A stretch of 64,000 nt of DNA from Saprospiraceae bacterium. Its GTDB lineage: Bacteria; Bacteroidota; Bacteroidia; Chitinophagales; Saprospiraceae. The notes under the pieces are model-generated. The model had not been told where the DNA came from. It saw nothing but the letters and a program-made list of their open reading frames with translations, and ran no database searches. Shown in pieces: positions 16,492 to 25,506 of this stretch; position 1 is the stretch's first letter; the number at the start of each line of letters is the position of its first letter. The stretch covers positions 62,001 to 126,000 of the forward strand of contig JABARE010000020.1 in the NCBI GenBank assembly GCA_019187365.1, read 5' to 3'. Position numbers and translations under genes: made by a program.

Positions 16492-19400
16492 ATGAAATAT
16501 TTACTTTTCATTGCAATCTGCCTGACCGGCCTGTCCACTCAACTGTGGGCACACAAACCTTCAGAACAGAATCTGCGCAAGGACCAACAGGAAAAGAAGC
16601 TGCAAACGCGCGGTGGAGCCTGCGCTCCCGCAACCAAGCAAATAGACCTCGACATCAACAACGTGCGCGCGCGATTGCTCAACGGCGGAGACTGCTGGTG
16701 GGATTTGAACCGCGGGAGCTACATCGTACCTAAAGTCGTGCCGGGATCCAACCGCAAGGAAGTATCCGCCATATTTGCGGGAGCCGTTTGGGTTGGCGGT
16801 TACGACCCCGCCCGCAACCTGCACATGATGGGCCAAACCTTCCGCAGCTCCAGTTCAAATGACTGCTGGCCTGGTCCATTGACCAACCTGGGCGAAACGG
16901 ATATGGACATTTGCCTTAAATGGGACCAGTTCTTTGTAGTCAACGGGAGCAGCATCCGCGAACAGCAAAAGAACTTTCGCTTAGTCAAGGGAATCCGCGA
17001 CCTGACCCTCGACGAAATACCGGAAGACGTATTGTACTATCCTGCTCGAGGCAATAAGTTCTTTTCTCAGAAATACAATTTCGAATTGCCTGATCCGGTG
17101 CTCTACCCCCAGGGCCTGGGATTGTTTCATGAACAGCCCGAATCGGAAGATGGAATTTACCAGCCCGAAAAGGGAGAATTTCCCATCATCGACATCCGCG
17201 GGTGTCCTGATCCGGTTTATCCGGACCAGATGATCTTCTGGATTTACAACGACAACGGCGGGATCCACACGAATTCCAACGGCGAACCCATCCGGATGGA
17301 GGTGCAAGTCCAGGCCTTTGCCTTTACGACGAGCGACGAAATCAACGACATGACGTTCCAGCGCTACAAGCTGATTAACCGCGCCCCTCAGGACCTGATT
17401 GACTGTTATTTTGCGATGTGGGTGGACCCCGACCTCGGTTGTTATTCCGACGACTACATCGGTTGTAACATCGACCGCAGCCTGATGTTTATCTACAACA
17501 TCGATGCAACCGACGGCAACAATGGTTGCAATTGCGACCGCGGGGTGAACACCTACTGTACAGAGATCCCTGTGCTGGGCGTGGACTATTTCCGTGGCCC
17601 ACTCGACACGGCTGGTCGCGAGATCGGAATGTCATCATTTATGTACTACAACAATCCCAGCGGCGGTGGCAACCATCCGGCAGCGACTACCGACCCAGGA
17701 ACGGCCATTGAATATTACCGCTACCTGACCGGTCGCTGGCGCGATGGAACCCCTCTCACAAACGGCGGTACGGGTTACAACCCGGGTTCGGTCGATTCGA
17801 CGCGATATGCATTCTCGGGAGAGCCTGACGATCCTTCTACCTGGAGCATGTGCTCCGTTCAGGCTCCGGAAGGCGACCGCCGGACGATGCAGGCTACAGG
17901 CCCCATGCTCCTGAAGCCGGGAGCCATCAACGAACTGATCATAGGAGCTGTATTTGTACCCGACCAGAATTATCCCTGCCCCAACCTCGACGAGCTTTAC
18001 GCTGCGGACAATCTTGCGCAGGACTTGTTTGACCAGTGCTTTCGGCTAAAAGATGGACCGGATGCTCCCGACGTCGATTTCGTTGAACTCGACCAGCAAC
18101 TTGTGATGGTGTTGACCAACGACATCGGATCGAACAACTACCAGGAAGCTTATGCCGGAGAGGGAATTGGTTTGCCTCCCGGAGTAGACAGTCTTTACCG
18201 TTTTGAGGGTTACCGCATTTTTCAGGTTGCAGATGCTTCCATTACCCTGTCAGAGTCCATCATAAACGACCCAACCAAGGTGCGCGAGATCTTTACGGTT
18301 GACCTGAAAAATAAAATATCGAAAGTATACAACTGGGTGGGCGTCAAAAATCCAAACCCCAACCAGACAACTCACCCCATCGTGTACAGTCCGGTGGAGA
18401 AAGTTGCAGGTCCCAACCTCGGCATACGGCACACCTTCAGCATCACCGAAGACCAGTTTGCCAAAGGCGACCGCCGGTTGGTCAACCACAAAAAGTACTA
18501 CTTTGTGGTACTCGCTTATGGCTACAACAACTTCCAGGATTACGACCTGATCGACAATGTTGGCCAACGGACGCAGTATTGTCCTGGAAGGTTGAACATC
18601 GGTCCGAACGGAGATGGTAAGCCTTATACCGCCATTCCACGCCCTGCAGTATATGAGAACCTGAGTTCGGCTTACGGCGAAGGCGTTGAAATTACGCGAC
18701 ACGATGGCGTTGGAGCTGGCAATACAGACTTGATGGTTCGTCCGGACATGTACGACAAGATGTTGAATCCCGGCTTTGACGGCAAAGTGACCTATGTTCC
18801 TGGCAGAGGTCCGGTTGAGATCAAGGTGTACGACCCTCTGCGCGTGAAAGACGGTGACTACGAATTGCTGTTTACGGATGCGAATCTCAACAATACCAAG
18901 CTGGACGATCCGGTAAACTGGATGATCATCCGCAAAAATTCAAATGACACCGTCAGATCAGAAAACGACATCAGCAAATTTACCGAGCAGGTCATGAATA
19001 AATTTGGCTTGTCCATTGCCATTGGGCAAAGCATTGAAGCCGGTAGCGATTCGCTCAATACCTGTGGCATCATCGGGGAAGGATTGTATTACGATTATAA
19101 GGACCCGGGTGGTGTGAAGTGGCTTATCGGCCAGCCCGATAACAACGTTGGTCAAACGGATTTCATTCTCACAAGCCTTGGACAGTCCCGCTATGCTCTT
19201 GACCCTAAGGAGTGCTTCTCAAAGCTTGGGGACGGAGACATCGAAGGAACCTGGTATCCATACAAACTTCCTTCTGATACCAATTTCCTGACCCCTGTAT
19301 GGATAGATCCTCTTTCGAAGGTCACGCAGGGTACCATGAAGATGTCGGATCTCAACAATGTGGACATTGTTTTCACTTCTGATAAGAGCAAGTGGAGCCG

Positions 19401-20490
19401 CTGCCTGGTCATAGAGACCTGGAATTCCAACGCGGGCATTGAGGCGGCATCGCCTGTGAGCGGGGTGAAGAATTTTGCAATCAAGCGAAGTCCTTCCGTG
19501 ACGAAAGACGATAACGACAACAACGGACTTCCGGATATCGACCCGAACGAAGACAGCACGGGCTACGCATGGTTTCCGGGCTATGCCGTTGACGTGGAAA
19601 CCGGTAAGCGGCTGAACATCTTATTTGGGGAAAACTCGTTTTACTCTCAAGACAATCCGCTGATGAGCGGGTGCTCAGAGCACCCCGATGGCTTTACCGG
19701 CAACGACATGATGTACAATCCCACGGATGAATACATCATTTTCAATCAGGCCTGTCCGATCAACGTCTTCAATTCCGACCTGGGCGTCCCGCTTGGAGGT
19801 CACCATTACATATACGTCACCAAGACGCCATACGATTCGTGCAAATCGTTCCGTCTTGGATTCAATTCATCGAAGATTGCCGACAAAAACCGGCTGTTCC
19901 GCGACTTTACCTGGTGCTCCATGTCTGCAGGGTACCCAGGAGCGCGGATGAAATCCTATGCCGAAGGGCTGATCCCCAACGACCTGACCGTGCGGCTGCG
20001 AGTTGACAATGCCTACCAACACGCAATTGGCACCAATGAGAACAAGGGACACAATTTCTATTCTTTCACGGTGAGTGGTTATGAGGCGGGTGTGGTCGTC
20101 GATAAGGACGATTTAGAAAACGCTCTGGATAACGTTAACGTGGTTCCCAATCCGTATTATGGATTTTCGAACTACGAAACCGGTCAGTTTTCAAATGTAG
20201 TGAAGATCACCAATCTTCCTGCAAGTTGCTTAGTGACGATCTATTCCATCGACGGCAAGTTCATCAAGCAATACAAACGCGACGAAGTGCCTGTCAGGAG
20301 GATAGGTTCCAACCCTGGCATTGTGGAGCGGCAGATCCTGCCCGACCTCGAGTGGGACCTGACGAACTTCAAGAACATTCCCGTATCGAGTGGTGCGTAC
20401 ATTATACACATCAAGGAAAATGGAACCGGTGCAGAGAAAATCGTCAAATGGTTTGGCGTAGCCAGGAAATTTGACCCATCCGGATTGTAA
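16492..20490 (+). CDS. Giant secreted protein with T9SS-like C-terminal domain
   Basis: A 1332-residue exported protein (signal peptide MKYLLFIAICLTGLSTQLWA). The N-terminal part has the segment IDLDINNVRARLLNGGDCWW and, near 90-130, FAGAVWVGGYD and WPGPL. From memory these mark a large uncharacterised family of Bacteroidota surface proteins. It is rich in cysteine and aspartate for an exported protein (for example NNGCNCDRGVNTYC near 345-358). The C-terminus, from VVPNPYYGFSNYE to YIIHIKENGTG, resembles a type A sorting domain, but continues for some 15 residues (KIVKWFGVARKFDPSGL) beyond the usual end. It sits between a TonB receptor and a PorV-like barrel. The biochemical role is unknown. 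Confidence 0.78.
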   Translation: MKYLLFIAICLTGLSTQLWAHKPSEQNLRKDQQEKKLQTRGGACAPATKQIDLDINNVRARLLNGGDCWWDLNRGSYIVPKVVPGSNRKEVSAIFAGAVWVGGYDPARNLHMMGQTFRSSSSNDCWPGPLTNLGETDMDICLKWDQFFVVNGSSIREQQKNFRLVKGIRDLTLDEIPEDVLYYPARGNKFFSQKYNFELPDPVLYPQGLGLFHEQPESEDGIYQPEKGEFPIIDIRGCPDPVYPDQMIFWIYNDNGGIHTNSNGEPIRMEVQVQAFAFTTSDEINDMTFQRYKLINRAPQDLIDCYFAMWVDPDLGCYSDDYIGCNIDRSLMFIYNIDATDGNNGCNCDRGVNTYCTEIPVLGVDYFRGPLDTAGREIGMSSFMYYNNPSGGGNHPAATTDPGTAIEYYRYLTGRWRDGTPLTNGGTGYNPGSVDSTRYAFSGEPDDPSTWSMCSVQAPEGDRRTMQATGPMLLKPGAINELIIGAVFVPDQNYPCPNLDELYAADNLAQDLFDQCFRLKDGPDAPDVDFVELDQQLVMVLTNDIGSNNYQEAYAGEGIGLPPGVDSLYRFEGYRIFQVADASITLSESIINDPTKVREIFTVDLKNKISKVYNWVGVKNPNPNQTTHPIVYSPVEKVAGPNLGIRHTFSITEDQFAKGDRRLVNHKKYYFVVLAYGYNNFQDYDLIDNVGQRTQYCPGRLNIGPNGDGKPYTAIPRPAVYENLSSAYGEGVEITRHDGVGAGNTDLMVRPDMYDKMLNPGFDGKVTYVPGRGPVEIKVYDPLRVKDGDYELLFTDANLNNTKLDDPVNWMIIRKNSNDTVRSENDISKFTEQVMNKFGLSIAIGQSIEAGSDSLNTCGIIGEGLYYDYKDPGGVKWLIGQPDNNVGQTDFILTSLGQSRYALDPKECFSKLGDGDIEGTWYPYKLPSDTNFLTPVWIDPLSKVTQGTMKMSDLNNVDIVFTSDKSKWSRCLVIETWNSNAGIEAASPVSGVKNFAIKRSPSVTKDDNDNNGLPDIDPNEDSTGYAWFPGYAVDVETGKRLNILFGENSFYSQDNPLMSGCSEHPDGFTGNDMMYNPTDEYIIFNQACPINVFNSDLGVPLGGHHYIYVTKTPYDSCKSFRLGFNSSKIADKNRLFRDFTWCSMSAGYPGARMKSYAEGLIPNDLTVRLRVDNAYQHAIGTNENKGHNFYSFTVSGYEAGVVVDKDDLENALDNVNVVPNPYYGFSNYETGQFSNVVKITNLPASCLVTIYSIDGKFIKQYKRDEVPVRRIGSNPGIVERQILPDLEWDLTNFKNIPVSSGAYIIHIKENGTGAEKIVKWFGVARKFDPSGL

Positions 20491-20503
20491 TTAAAGTAAA
20501 CGG

Positions 20504-20527
20504 CCCACCCGGATGATTCCGGGTGGG
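20504..20527 (+). terminator. Strong stem-loop after the giant protein gene
   Basis: A perfect 10-bp GC-rich stem (CCCACCCGGA / TCCGGGTGGG) with a TGAT loop, 13 bases past the stop codon, followed by an A/T-rich run with few consecutive T residues. It may reduce transcription into the PorV-like gene, which begins 27 bases further on, or protect the 3' end of the upstream mRNA. Confidence 0.7.
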
Positions 20528-20554
20528 TTAATTAAAAATTGAAAAACGCTAGCG

Positions 20555-21592
20555 ATGCATAAAAAACTACTCATATTCTTCGTATCCGTGGGTTTTGCGT
20601 GGACCTGCTTTGCCGGAAACCCCGATCGTCAGGGGGAGGCCGGTGCATACGAGTTGCTGATGAATCCCTGGCCGCGCAGCGCGGCCCTAAACAGCCTCAA
20701 CTGCTCTCGCGTAGGCGGCATTGAGGCGATGATGCTGAACCCTGCCGGATTGTCCCGCATCAACCGATGGGAACTCGGCATTGCACAAGGGAAGTGGCTG
20801 GAGCCCAGTGGCATCTCGCTCAGCTCCGGTGCTTTTGTCACGCGGGTAGGCAAAAACGGATCGCTCGGCATTGCTCTGATGAGTCTGAACATTGGTGACT
20901 TGCGCGTAACGACCTCAGCCAATCCGGAAGGAACGGGGGCAACGTATTCCCCAACGTTCAGCAACATTGCATTGGGGTATTCCCATCTATTTGGCAACCG
21001 GATCTCGGTGGGATTTCTCGTAAGGGGTATTTCCGAATCCATACAGGATCTGAGTGCTTTCGGTATGTCGATCGATGCCGGAGTTCAATACGTAACGGGA
21101 GAGAACAACAATTTTAAATTTGGCATCTCGCTGCGCAACATCGGGGGACCGATGAGCTTTGGCGGAGACGGTCTGTCTGCCCAACTCAAAAGCCCGGAAA
21201 ACACGGACCTGACCTACAGCATCCGCCTAACGAGGTTTGAACTCCCGTCGCAGTTGAACATTGGGATCTCCTACGACTTTCTGATTTCAGACCAGTTTAA
21301 CCTGACGCCGATCGCAAATTTCACGTCCAACTCCTTTGGCCGCGACGAGGTAGGCCTTGGACTCGATGCCCGCCTGACGGATTACCTGGGCCTCAGGGTG
21401 TCTTACAAGAGCGAATTGGGCGAGATCACGGAAAACGAAACCAAGACGGCCCACACCGGTCTGGCTGCAGGGCTGTCTGTGAGCGTTCCGCTTAAAAAGA
21501 AATCGGAAAACCGCCTGGCAGTTGACTACAGCTACCGCCATTCCGATCCGTTCCAGGGTACCCACCAGTTCGGACTTCGCCTGGAATTTTAG
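20555..21592 (+). CDS. PorV/PorQ-family outer membrane barrel protein
   Basis: A 345-residue exported protein (signal peptide ending near WTCFAG). It has the FadL-like barrel signature of the PorV/PorQ family: an N-terminal AALNSLNCSRVGGIEAMMLN segment with NPAGLSR, then regular amphipathic strands, ending FGLRLEF. PorV carries T9SS cargo from the outer-membrane translocon to the attachment complex; PorQ is a second T9SS component. Which role applies is not decidable here. Its place directly behind a large T9SS-like secreted protein suggests that it helps that protein reach the surface. Confidence 0.8.
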   Translation: MHKKLLIFFVSVGFAWTCFAGNPDRQGEAGAYELLMNPWPRSAALNSLNCSRVGGIEAMMLNPAGLSRINRWELGIAQGKWLEPSGISLSSGAFVTRVGKNGSLGIALMSLNIGDLRVTTSANPEGTGATYSPTFSNIALGYSHLFGNRISVGFLVRGISESIQDLSAFGMSIDAGVQYVTGENNNFKFGISLRNIGGPMSFGGDGLSAQLKSPENTDLTYSIRLTRFELPSQLNIGISYDFLISDQFNLTPIANFTSNSFGRDEVGLGLDARLTDYLGLRVSYKSELGEITENETKTAHTGLAAGLSVSVPLKKKSENRLAVDYSYRHSDPFQGTHQFGLRLEF

Positions 21593-21714
21593 TTGAGGCG
21601 GAAACCAAACCGCCCCGTTATGGTGTTATAATTATTTAACGGAAAGTTTTGAAGAACGCTTGTTGCCTCAAGGTGACAAGGGTTCTTTTGCTTTTTACAG
21701 CAAAAATGACAATT

Positions 21715-22188
21715 ATGAGTCAACAGAATTACATGACCCAGGAGGGCTTCGACAGGCTCAAGCGGGAGTTGGATTTACTGAAAAGCGACGGAAGAAAGGA
21801 AGCAGCCAGGGCCATTGCAGAAGCTCGGGAAAAGGGTGATCTCTCGGAAAATGCCGAATACCACGCCGCCAAAGACGATCAGGGGATGCTCGAGTTGAAG
21901 ATCAGCGAGATGGAAAGGAAGTTACTCAACGTCCGCATCATCGACGAGCAGGCAATCGACACCTCCTCAGTGGTGATGCTGACCAATGTACGCATACGCA
22001 ACCACAAGGTCAATAAGGAGATGGTGTTTAAAATCGTCTCTGAAGCAGAAGCGGACCTCAAGGCAAGCCGCATTTCGGTAAACTCGCCCATCGGTCAGGG
22101 GCTTTTGGGAAAAAAAGTTGGAGAGAAGGCCGTCATCAATACGCCGGCAGGTCAGATGATTTTGGAAATTTTGGAAATTACCGTCTGA
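21715..22188 (+). CDS. greA: Transcription elongation factor GreA
   Basis: Rescues backtracked RNA polymerase by stimulating cleavage of the nascent transcript. The 157 residues show the N-terminal coiled coil (MTQEGFDRLKREL to GDLSENAEYHAAKDDQGM; the acidic tip is DLSENAEY) and the C-terminal FKBP-like domain (NSPIGQGLLGKKVGE). The frame is open upstream to a TTG at 21649, but MSQQNYMTQEG gives the normal length. Its stop codon overlaps the ATG of the HIT gene by one base (TGATG), showing coupled translation. Confidence 0.96.
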   Translation: MSQQNYMTQEGFDRLKRELDLLKSDGRKEAARAIAEAREKGDLSENAEYHAAKDDQGMLELKISEMERKLLNVRIIDEQAIDTSSVVMLTNVRIRNHKVNKEMVFKIVSEAEADLKASRISVNSPIGQGLLGKKVGEKAVINTPAGQMILEILEITV

Positions 22189-22592
22189 TGCCTTCCCTGT
22201 TTACGCGAATCATTCAGGGGGAAATTCCTTGTTACACCCTGGGCGAAAACGAGCACTGCTTTTCATTTTTAGACATCCGGCCACTGGTCAAAGGCCATGC
22301 ACTGGTCGTACCTAAGCGGGAGATCGATTACCTATTCGATGTACCCGATGAGCTGCTTTCCGAAATGATGCTTTTTTCGAAACGCATGGCCCTCGCAATC
22401 AGGAAGGTGGTTCCGTGTCAGCGGATCGGAGTGAGCGTGATCGGGCTGGAGGTACCACATGCACACATTCACCTCGTGCCGCTGCAGCGGATGGATGATC
22501 TCAATTTTAGCAACCCACGCCTTTCGTTTACAGAGGAAGAGTACCAGAATCTGGCCGCAGAGATATCAGCCGCGTTTTCAGCAGTCCGCTAA
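22188..22592 (+). CDS. HIT-family nucleotide hydrolase
   Basis: A 134-residue histidine-triad protein. The family hydrolyses phosphoramidate or phosphoester bonds of nucleotides. It has the start pattern LFTRIIQGEIPCYTLGE, LDIRPLVKGHALVVPK near 28-43, and the triad HAHIHL at 91-96. Translationally coupled to greA; this pair is common in Bacteroidota. The physiological substrate is unknown. Confidence 0.92.
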   Translation: MPSLFTRIIQGEIPCYTLGENEHCFSFLDIRPLVKGHALVVPKREIDYLFDVPDELLSEMMLFSKRMALAIRKVVPCQRIGVSVIGLEVPHAHIHLVPLQRMDDLNFSNPRLSFTEEEYQNLAAEISAAFSAVR

Positions 22593-22635
22593 TGCATTTT
22601 AAAGCGTTTCGTATCCTGGCGTGGGTACCAATGCT

Positions 22636-23184
22636 TCACAGCATGCGATCGGGATGCTGGCGGGCAAATTTTTTCCAACTGGATGCCGGGCCCTGAATTT
22701 TATCCGGGGTGGAAAGCTGGTTGGCCAGGCAGAGCGCCGCTGCCAGGGCATCGGTTGCGTCGAAATGGCGGGTGTTGAAGTTGAACGCAAGCAGCGATTC
22801 AAGCATGCCGGCAACCTGCTCTTTGCTTGCGTTTCCATTGCCAGTAACGGCTTTTTTGATTGTTTTTGGCGAAAATTCGTGTATTTCCAGCCCCATGAGG
22901 ATGGCAGCAGCAATGGCAACTCCCTGCGCCCTGCCCAACTTGTGCATGCTTTGTGCATTCTTGCCATAGAAAGGAGCCTCGATCGATAGTGCAGTGGGCT
23001 GATGATGCTCGATGAGCTCTTGCACCCGCAGAAAGATCTCTCTGAGCTTCTCCTGTTGCGATGGCAGGGATTGCAGATGCAGCACGTTGAGTTCTACCAG
23101 CCGGGGCAGCGTATCTTTGAGTTCGATGATGCCGTAGCCCAACACGACCGTGCCCGGGTCGATGCCAAGGATACGCACATTCAT
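22636..23184 (-). CDS. ruvC: Crossover junction endodeoxyribonuclease RuvC
   Basis: Resolves Holliday junctions in recombination. The 182 residues show the RNase H-like fold with the catalytic acids in GIDPGT near 7, SIEAPFYGKNA near 70, and HFDATDALAAALC near 140. Lysine-rich SPKTIKKAVTGNGNASKEQV is also typical. I take MNVRILGIDPG as the start; the frame extends ten residues further upstream. A perfect -7 box lies 27 bases upstream. It is divergent from the flippase-like gene and convergent with the HIT gene. Confidence 0.94.
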   Translation of the reverse strand: MNVRILGIDPGTVVLGYGIIELKDTLPRLVELNVLHLQSLPSQQEKLREIFLRVQELIEHHQPTALSIEAPFYGKNAQSMHKLGRAQGVAIAAAILMGLEIHEFSPKTIKKAVTGNGNASKEQVAGMLESLLAFNFNTRHFDATDALAAALCLANQLSTPDKIQGPASSWKKFARQHPDRML

Positions 23185-23211
23185 ATAGCGGTCAACAATT
23201 TGAGCATTATG

Positions 23212-23219
23212 CAAAAGTA
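23212..23219 (-). promoter_or_regulatory. -7 promoter box TACTTTTG for ruvC
   Basis: Perfect TAnnTTTG match on the minus strand, 27 bases before the ruvC ATG. Confidence 0.55.
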
Positions 23220-23275
23220 CAATTTGTGCATGGCTTCACCGGAGCAGACTCCGGAAGGACCGATTGGCTCTGTCT

Positions 23276-24211
23276 ATGCATTCGCGGGTTGTTGACCGGC
23301 AGATGCTGTCGTGTGCCTTGCGGCTGGTGTTGACCCTTGCTGCCATTGCAGCCTGGTATGTTCTGTTGAAGGGGTCAGCCGCAAAGGGAAGTGCGGCCCT
23401 CTGGCGGCAGCACGCAGGGGAAATTGTCGCTGTAGCACTCCTGGTGCCGCTCAACGTTGCTTTTGAGACCGCCAAGCTGCAGGCGCTGAGCGCCTGTAGG
23501 GGCCGGTTTGCAGAGCATTTTATGCACACCTGCAGGGGAATGGCCCTGCAAAGCATACTGCCTCTCGGAGCGGGGACCTATGCCGGCAGGGTACTCGGGG
23601 CCCTGCCGTCGAAGAGGAGAGACCTCCTGGCTGCAACGTTCGGCGGAGGCGTTTTGCAAAACCTCTGCAACGCACTGGGTTTTATCCTGGTCATCCTGGT
23701 TTATCACGGAGCATGCTTTCCATGGATGCCAACCCCTGGGCTGTTGACGAGCTTGTTGATGACCGGAGGGGTCGTGGTAGCCGGTGCGCTATGCGTTTAT
23801 GGTTTAGGGCGAAAAATCCGGCCATTCGTATCGAAGATTTTGAATGACTGGCTTGAAGCTTTTCGCTGGCCCGCGTTGGCCATAGCTGCGGCTGCCGGAT
23901 GGAGTCTGCTGCGATACCTCGTTTATTTTGCCCAACTGGCCATGATGGTAGACGTTTTTTCTTCAGCGGAGGCGGGGTGTACCTTTTTCGCAGTATCATT
24001 TTACTGCCTCCTGGTTTCGGCGGTGGTCCTTCCTTCAGGAATGGCCCTCGCAGTCAGGGGAGGTATTGCTCCTTTTGTTTTTGGTCCTCTCGGTCTGGAT
24101 GCCGGACTTGCTGCATCGGTCGCCATGCTCATTTTTTTGTTAAACAATCTCATCCCTGCAATTTTAGGAGTCTATTTTTTGTTGCCTACAACACCGGAAG
24201 CTGTAACATGA
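23276..24211 (+). CDS. Flippase-like integral membrane protein (UPF0104-like)
   Basis: A protein of about 311 residues with roughly eight hydrophobic segments. The overall pattern (LVPLNVAFETAKLQAL near 60, SILPLGAGTYAGRVLGAL near 95, GGIAPFVFGPLGLDAGLAAS near 265) resembles the lysylphosphatidylglycerol-synthase-type transmembrane domain and flippase-like proteins; there is no catalytic GNAT domain. The start is uncertain: an in-frame TTG lies at 23264, ATGs at 23276 and 23303. Its stop overlaps the ATG of the next gene by four bases (ATGA), so they are coupled. A small CCGGAG/CTCCGG hairpin lies at 23239-23254. Confidence 0.65.
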   Translation: MHSRVVDRQMLSCALRLVLTLAAIAAWYVLLKGSAAKGSAALWRQHAGEIVAVALLVPLNVAFETAKLQALSACRGRFAEHFMHTCRGMALQSILPLGAGTYAGRVLGALPSKRRDLLAATFGGGVLQNLCNALGFILVILVYHGACFPWMPTPGLLTSLLMTGGVVVAGALCVYGLGRKIRPFVSKILNDWLEAFRWPALAIAAAAGWSLLRYLVYFAQLAMMVDVFSSAEAGCTFFAVSFYCLLVSAVVLPSGMALAVRGGIAPFVFGPLGLDAGLAASVAMLIFLLNNLIPAILGVYFLLPTTPEAVT

Positions 24212-25005
24212 AAATGCTCTTGCTGATCGCATTTACCACCATCCTGGGTGTAAACCGGGATGGCCATCCGCGCAACGGAGACCATGCCTATGGTGCAGGC
24301 GAGCGACTGAGTTACCGGGTGTATTACAACTGGAATTTCGTCTGGCTCACGGCGGGGGAAGTCCATTTTGACCTGCGCGACGAAGGAGAGACTTACCACA
24401 TATCTGTTGAGGGCAAGACCTTTGCCTCCTACGACTGGTTTTACAAGGTTCGCGACGAGTACCATTCCTACATCGACAAGGAGACGGGTTTGCCCAACCT
24501 GTACATCCGCAAAGTGCAACAGGGCTCTTACCGGAGGTACGAAAGGGTTGTGTTCGACTATCCGCGCAAGCTGGCGTACAGTTATACCGGAAAGACGGAA
24601 GAAAGTGCCAAACTAACGATCGTTCAGCTCGACAAGCATTATTTCGATATGGTTTCCGTCATGTATCACCTTCGGAATTTGCCCTTGAAGGAACAGGGGA
24701 AGAAGGTAAAAACCCCGTTTAACGTTTTGCTCGACGACGAGAAATACGAACTCGGCATCCGTTACAAAGGGGAAAAGAAGCGCCACGAAGTCAAGGAGAG
24801 CGGAACCTACGACACCTTTGAGGCAGTGGCAGATGTCATCAGCGGGCATGTATTCGACGAAGAAGCACGGCTCAAGCTGTGGGTGTCTGACGACAGGAAC
24901 CGCGTACCGGTTTTGATTGAATCACCGCTCGTAGTGGGGTCGGTCAAAGCCATTCTAAGCAATTACGCCAACCTGAGGTATCCATTTGATGCCAAACTGG
25001 AATAG
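24208..25005 (+). CDS. DUF3108-family exported protein
   Basis: A 265-residue protein with a short signal peptide (MKMLLLIAFTTILGV). The body matches DUF3108: GERLSYRVYYNWNFVWLTAG near 30, then alternating strands and FEAVADVISGHVFDEEARLKLWVS near 208, ending LRYPFDAKLE. The family is common in Bacteroidota and Proteobacteria; the function is not established. The ATG overlaps the stop of the membrane protein upstream (ATGA), so the two are likely made together. I chose this start because it supplies the signal peptide. Confidence 0.82.
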   Translation: MKMLLLIAFTTILGVNRDGHPRNGDHAYGAGERLSYRVYYNWNFVWLTAGEVHFDLRDEGETYHISVEGKTFASYDWFYKVRDEYHSYIDKETGLPNLYIRKVQQGSYRRYERVVFDYPRKLAYSYTGKTEESAKLTIVQLDKHYFDMVSVMYHLRNLPLKEQGKKVKTPFNVLLDDEKYELGIRYKGEKKRHEVKESGTYDTFEAVADVISGHVFDEEARLKLWVSDDRNRVPVLIESPLVVGSVKAILSNYANLRYPFDAKLE

Positions 25006-25033
25006 AATTGGTTGGCACCTTCCCGAGAGATCC

Positions 25034-25468
25034 TTACCGTTTTTCCACGTCTTCGAGCAGGAACATCAGCCGGTTGACGTCCTGAGCATTCAAGCGAAGC
25101 CTGCCCTGGATTTCGATTGGTTCGGAAGTGTAGGGAATGGGTTTTCGCGCTTTCACTTCGACGACCGTTTCTGGTCCTGCCTGTCCGCAGAAAAAACAGC
25201 TCGAATACGGAAAGGCCGAAAAGACAAATTCGGTGTGGCTCTTGAACCCGTCGGTAGGTATGATGTACCCCCGAAGGGAGATGACTTTTCCTTCGAGTCG
25301 CTTTACGTCGGCGCTAAAAACGGGCTTGTCAACTTTAATCCCGAGCAGGTCGTCGTACTCTTTTTTATAGCTCACTTTTGCCAATGCCGGCCACATCGAT
25401 TGTCCGAAGCTTTGGCTGCAGATCATGATGCTCAAGCAGAGGTGCAGGATGGTGACGGGGTATCTCAT
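25034..25468 (-). CDS. DUF3299-like secreted protein with CxxC motif
   Basis: A 144-residue exported protein (signal MRYPVTILHLCLSIMICSQSFG). The body has KRLEGKVISLRGYIIP near 65 and FPYSSCFFCGQAGPETVVEV near 96-115, which fits the DUF3299 pattern with a CFFC pair that could bind metal or form a disulfide. The reading frame runs open far upstream through the permease gene; that extension is low-complexity and not real. Third gene behind the ABC ATPase and permease. In other bacteria DUF3299 genes sit with similar FtsX-type transporters in predicted zinc loci; I recall this but cannot check it. Confidence 0.7.
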   Translation of the reverse strand: MRYPVTILHLCLSIMICSQSFGQSMWPALAKVSYKKEYDDLLGIKVDKPVFSADVKRLEGKVISLRGYIIPTDGFKSHTEFVFSAFPYSSCFFCGQAGPETVVEVKARKPIPYTSEPIEIQGRLRLNAQDVNRLMFLLEDVEKR

Positions 25469-25506
25469 AGGGAAGTCTGCAGGGATTGAAGTTCCATTAC
25501 AACGGA

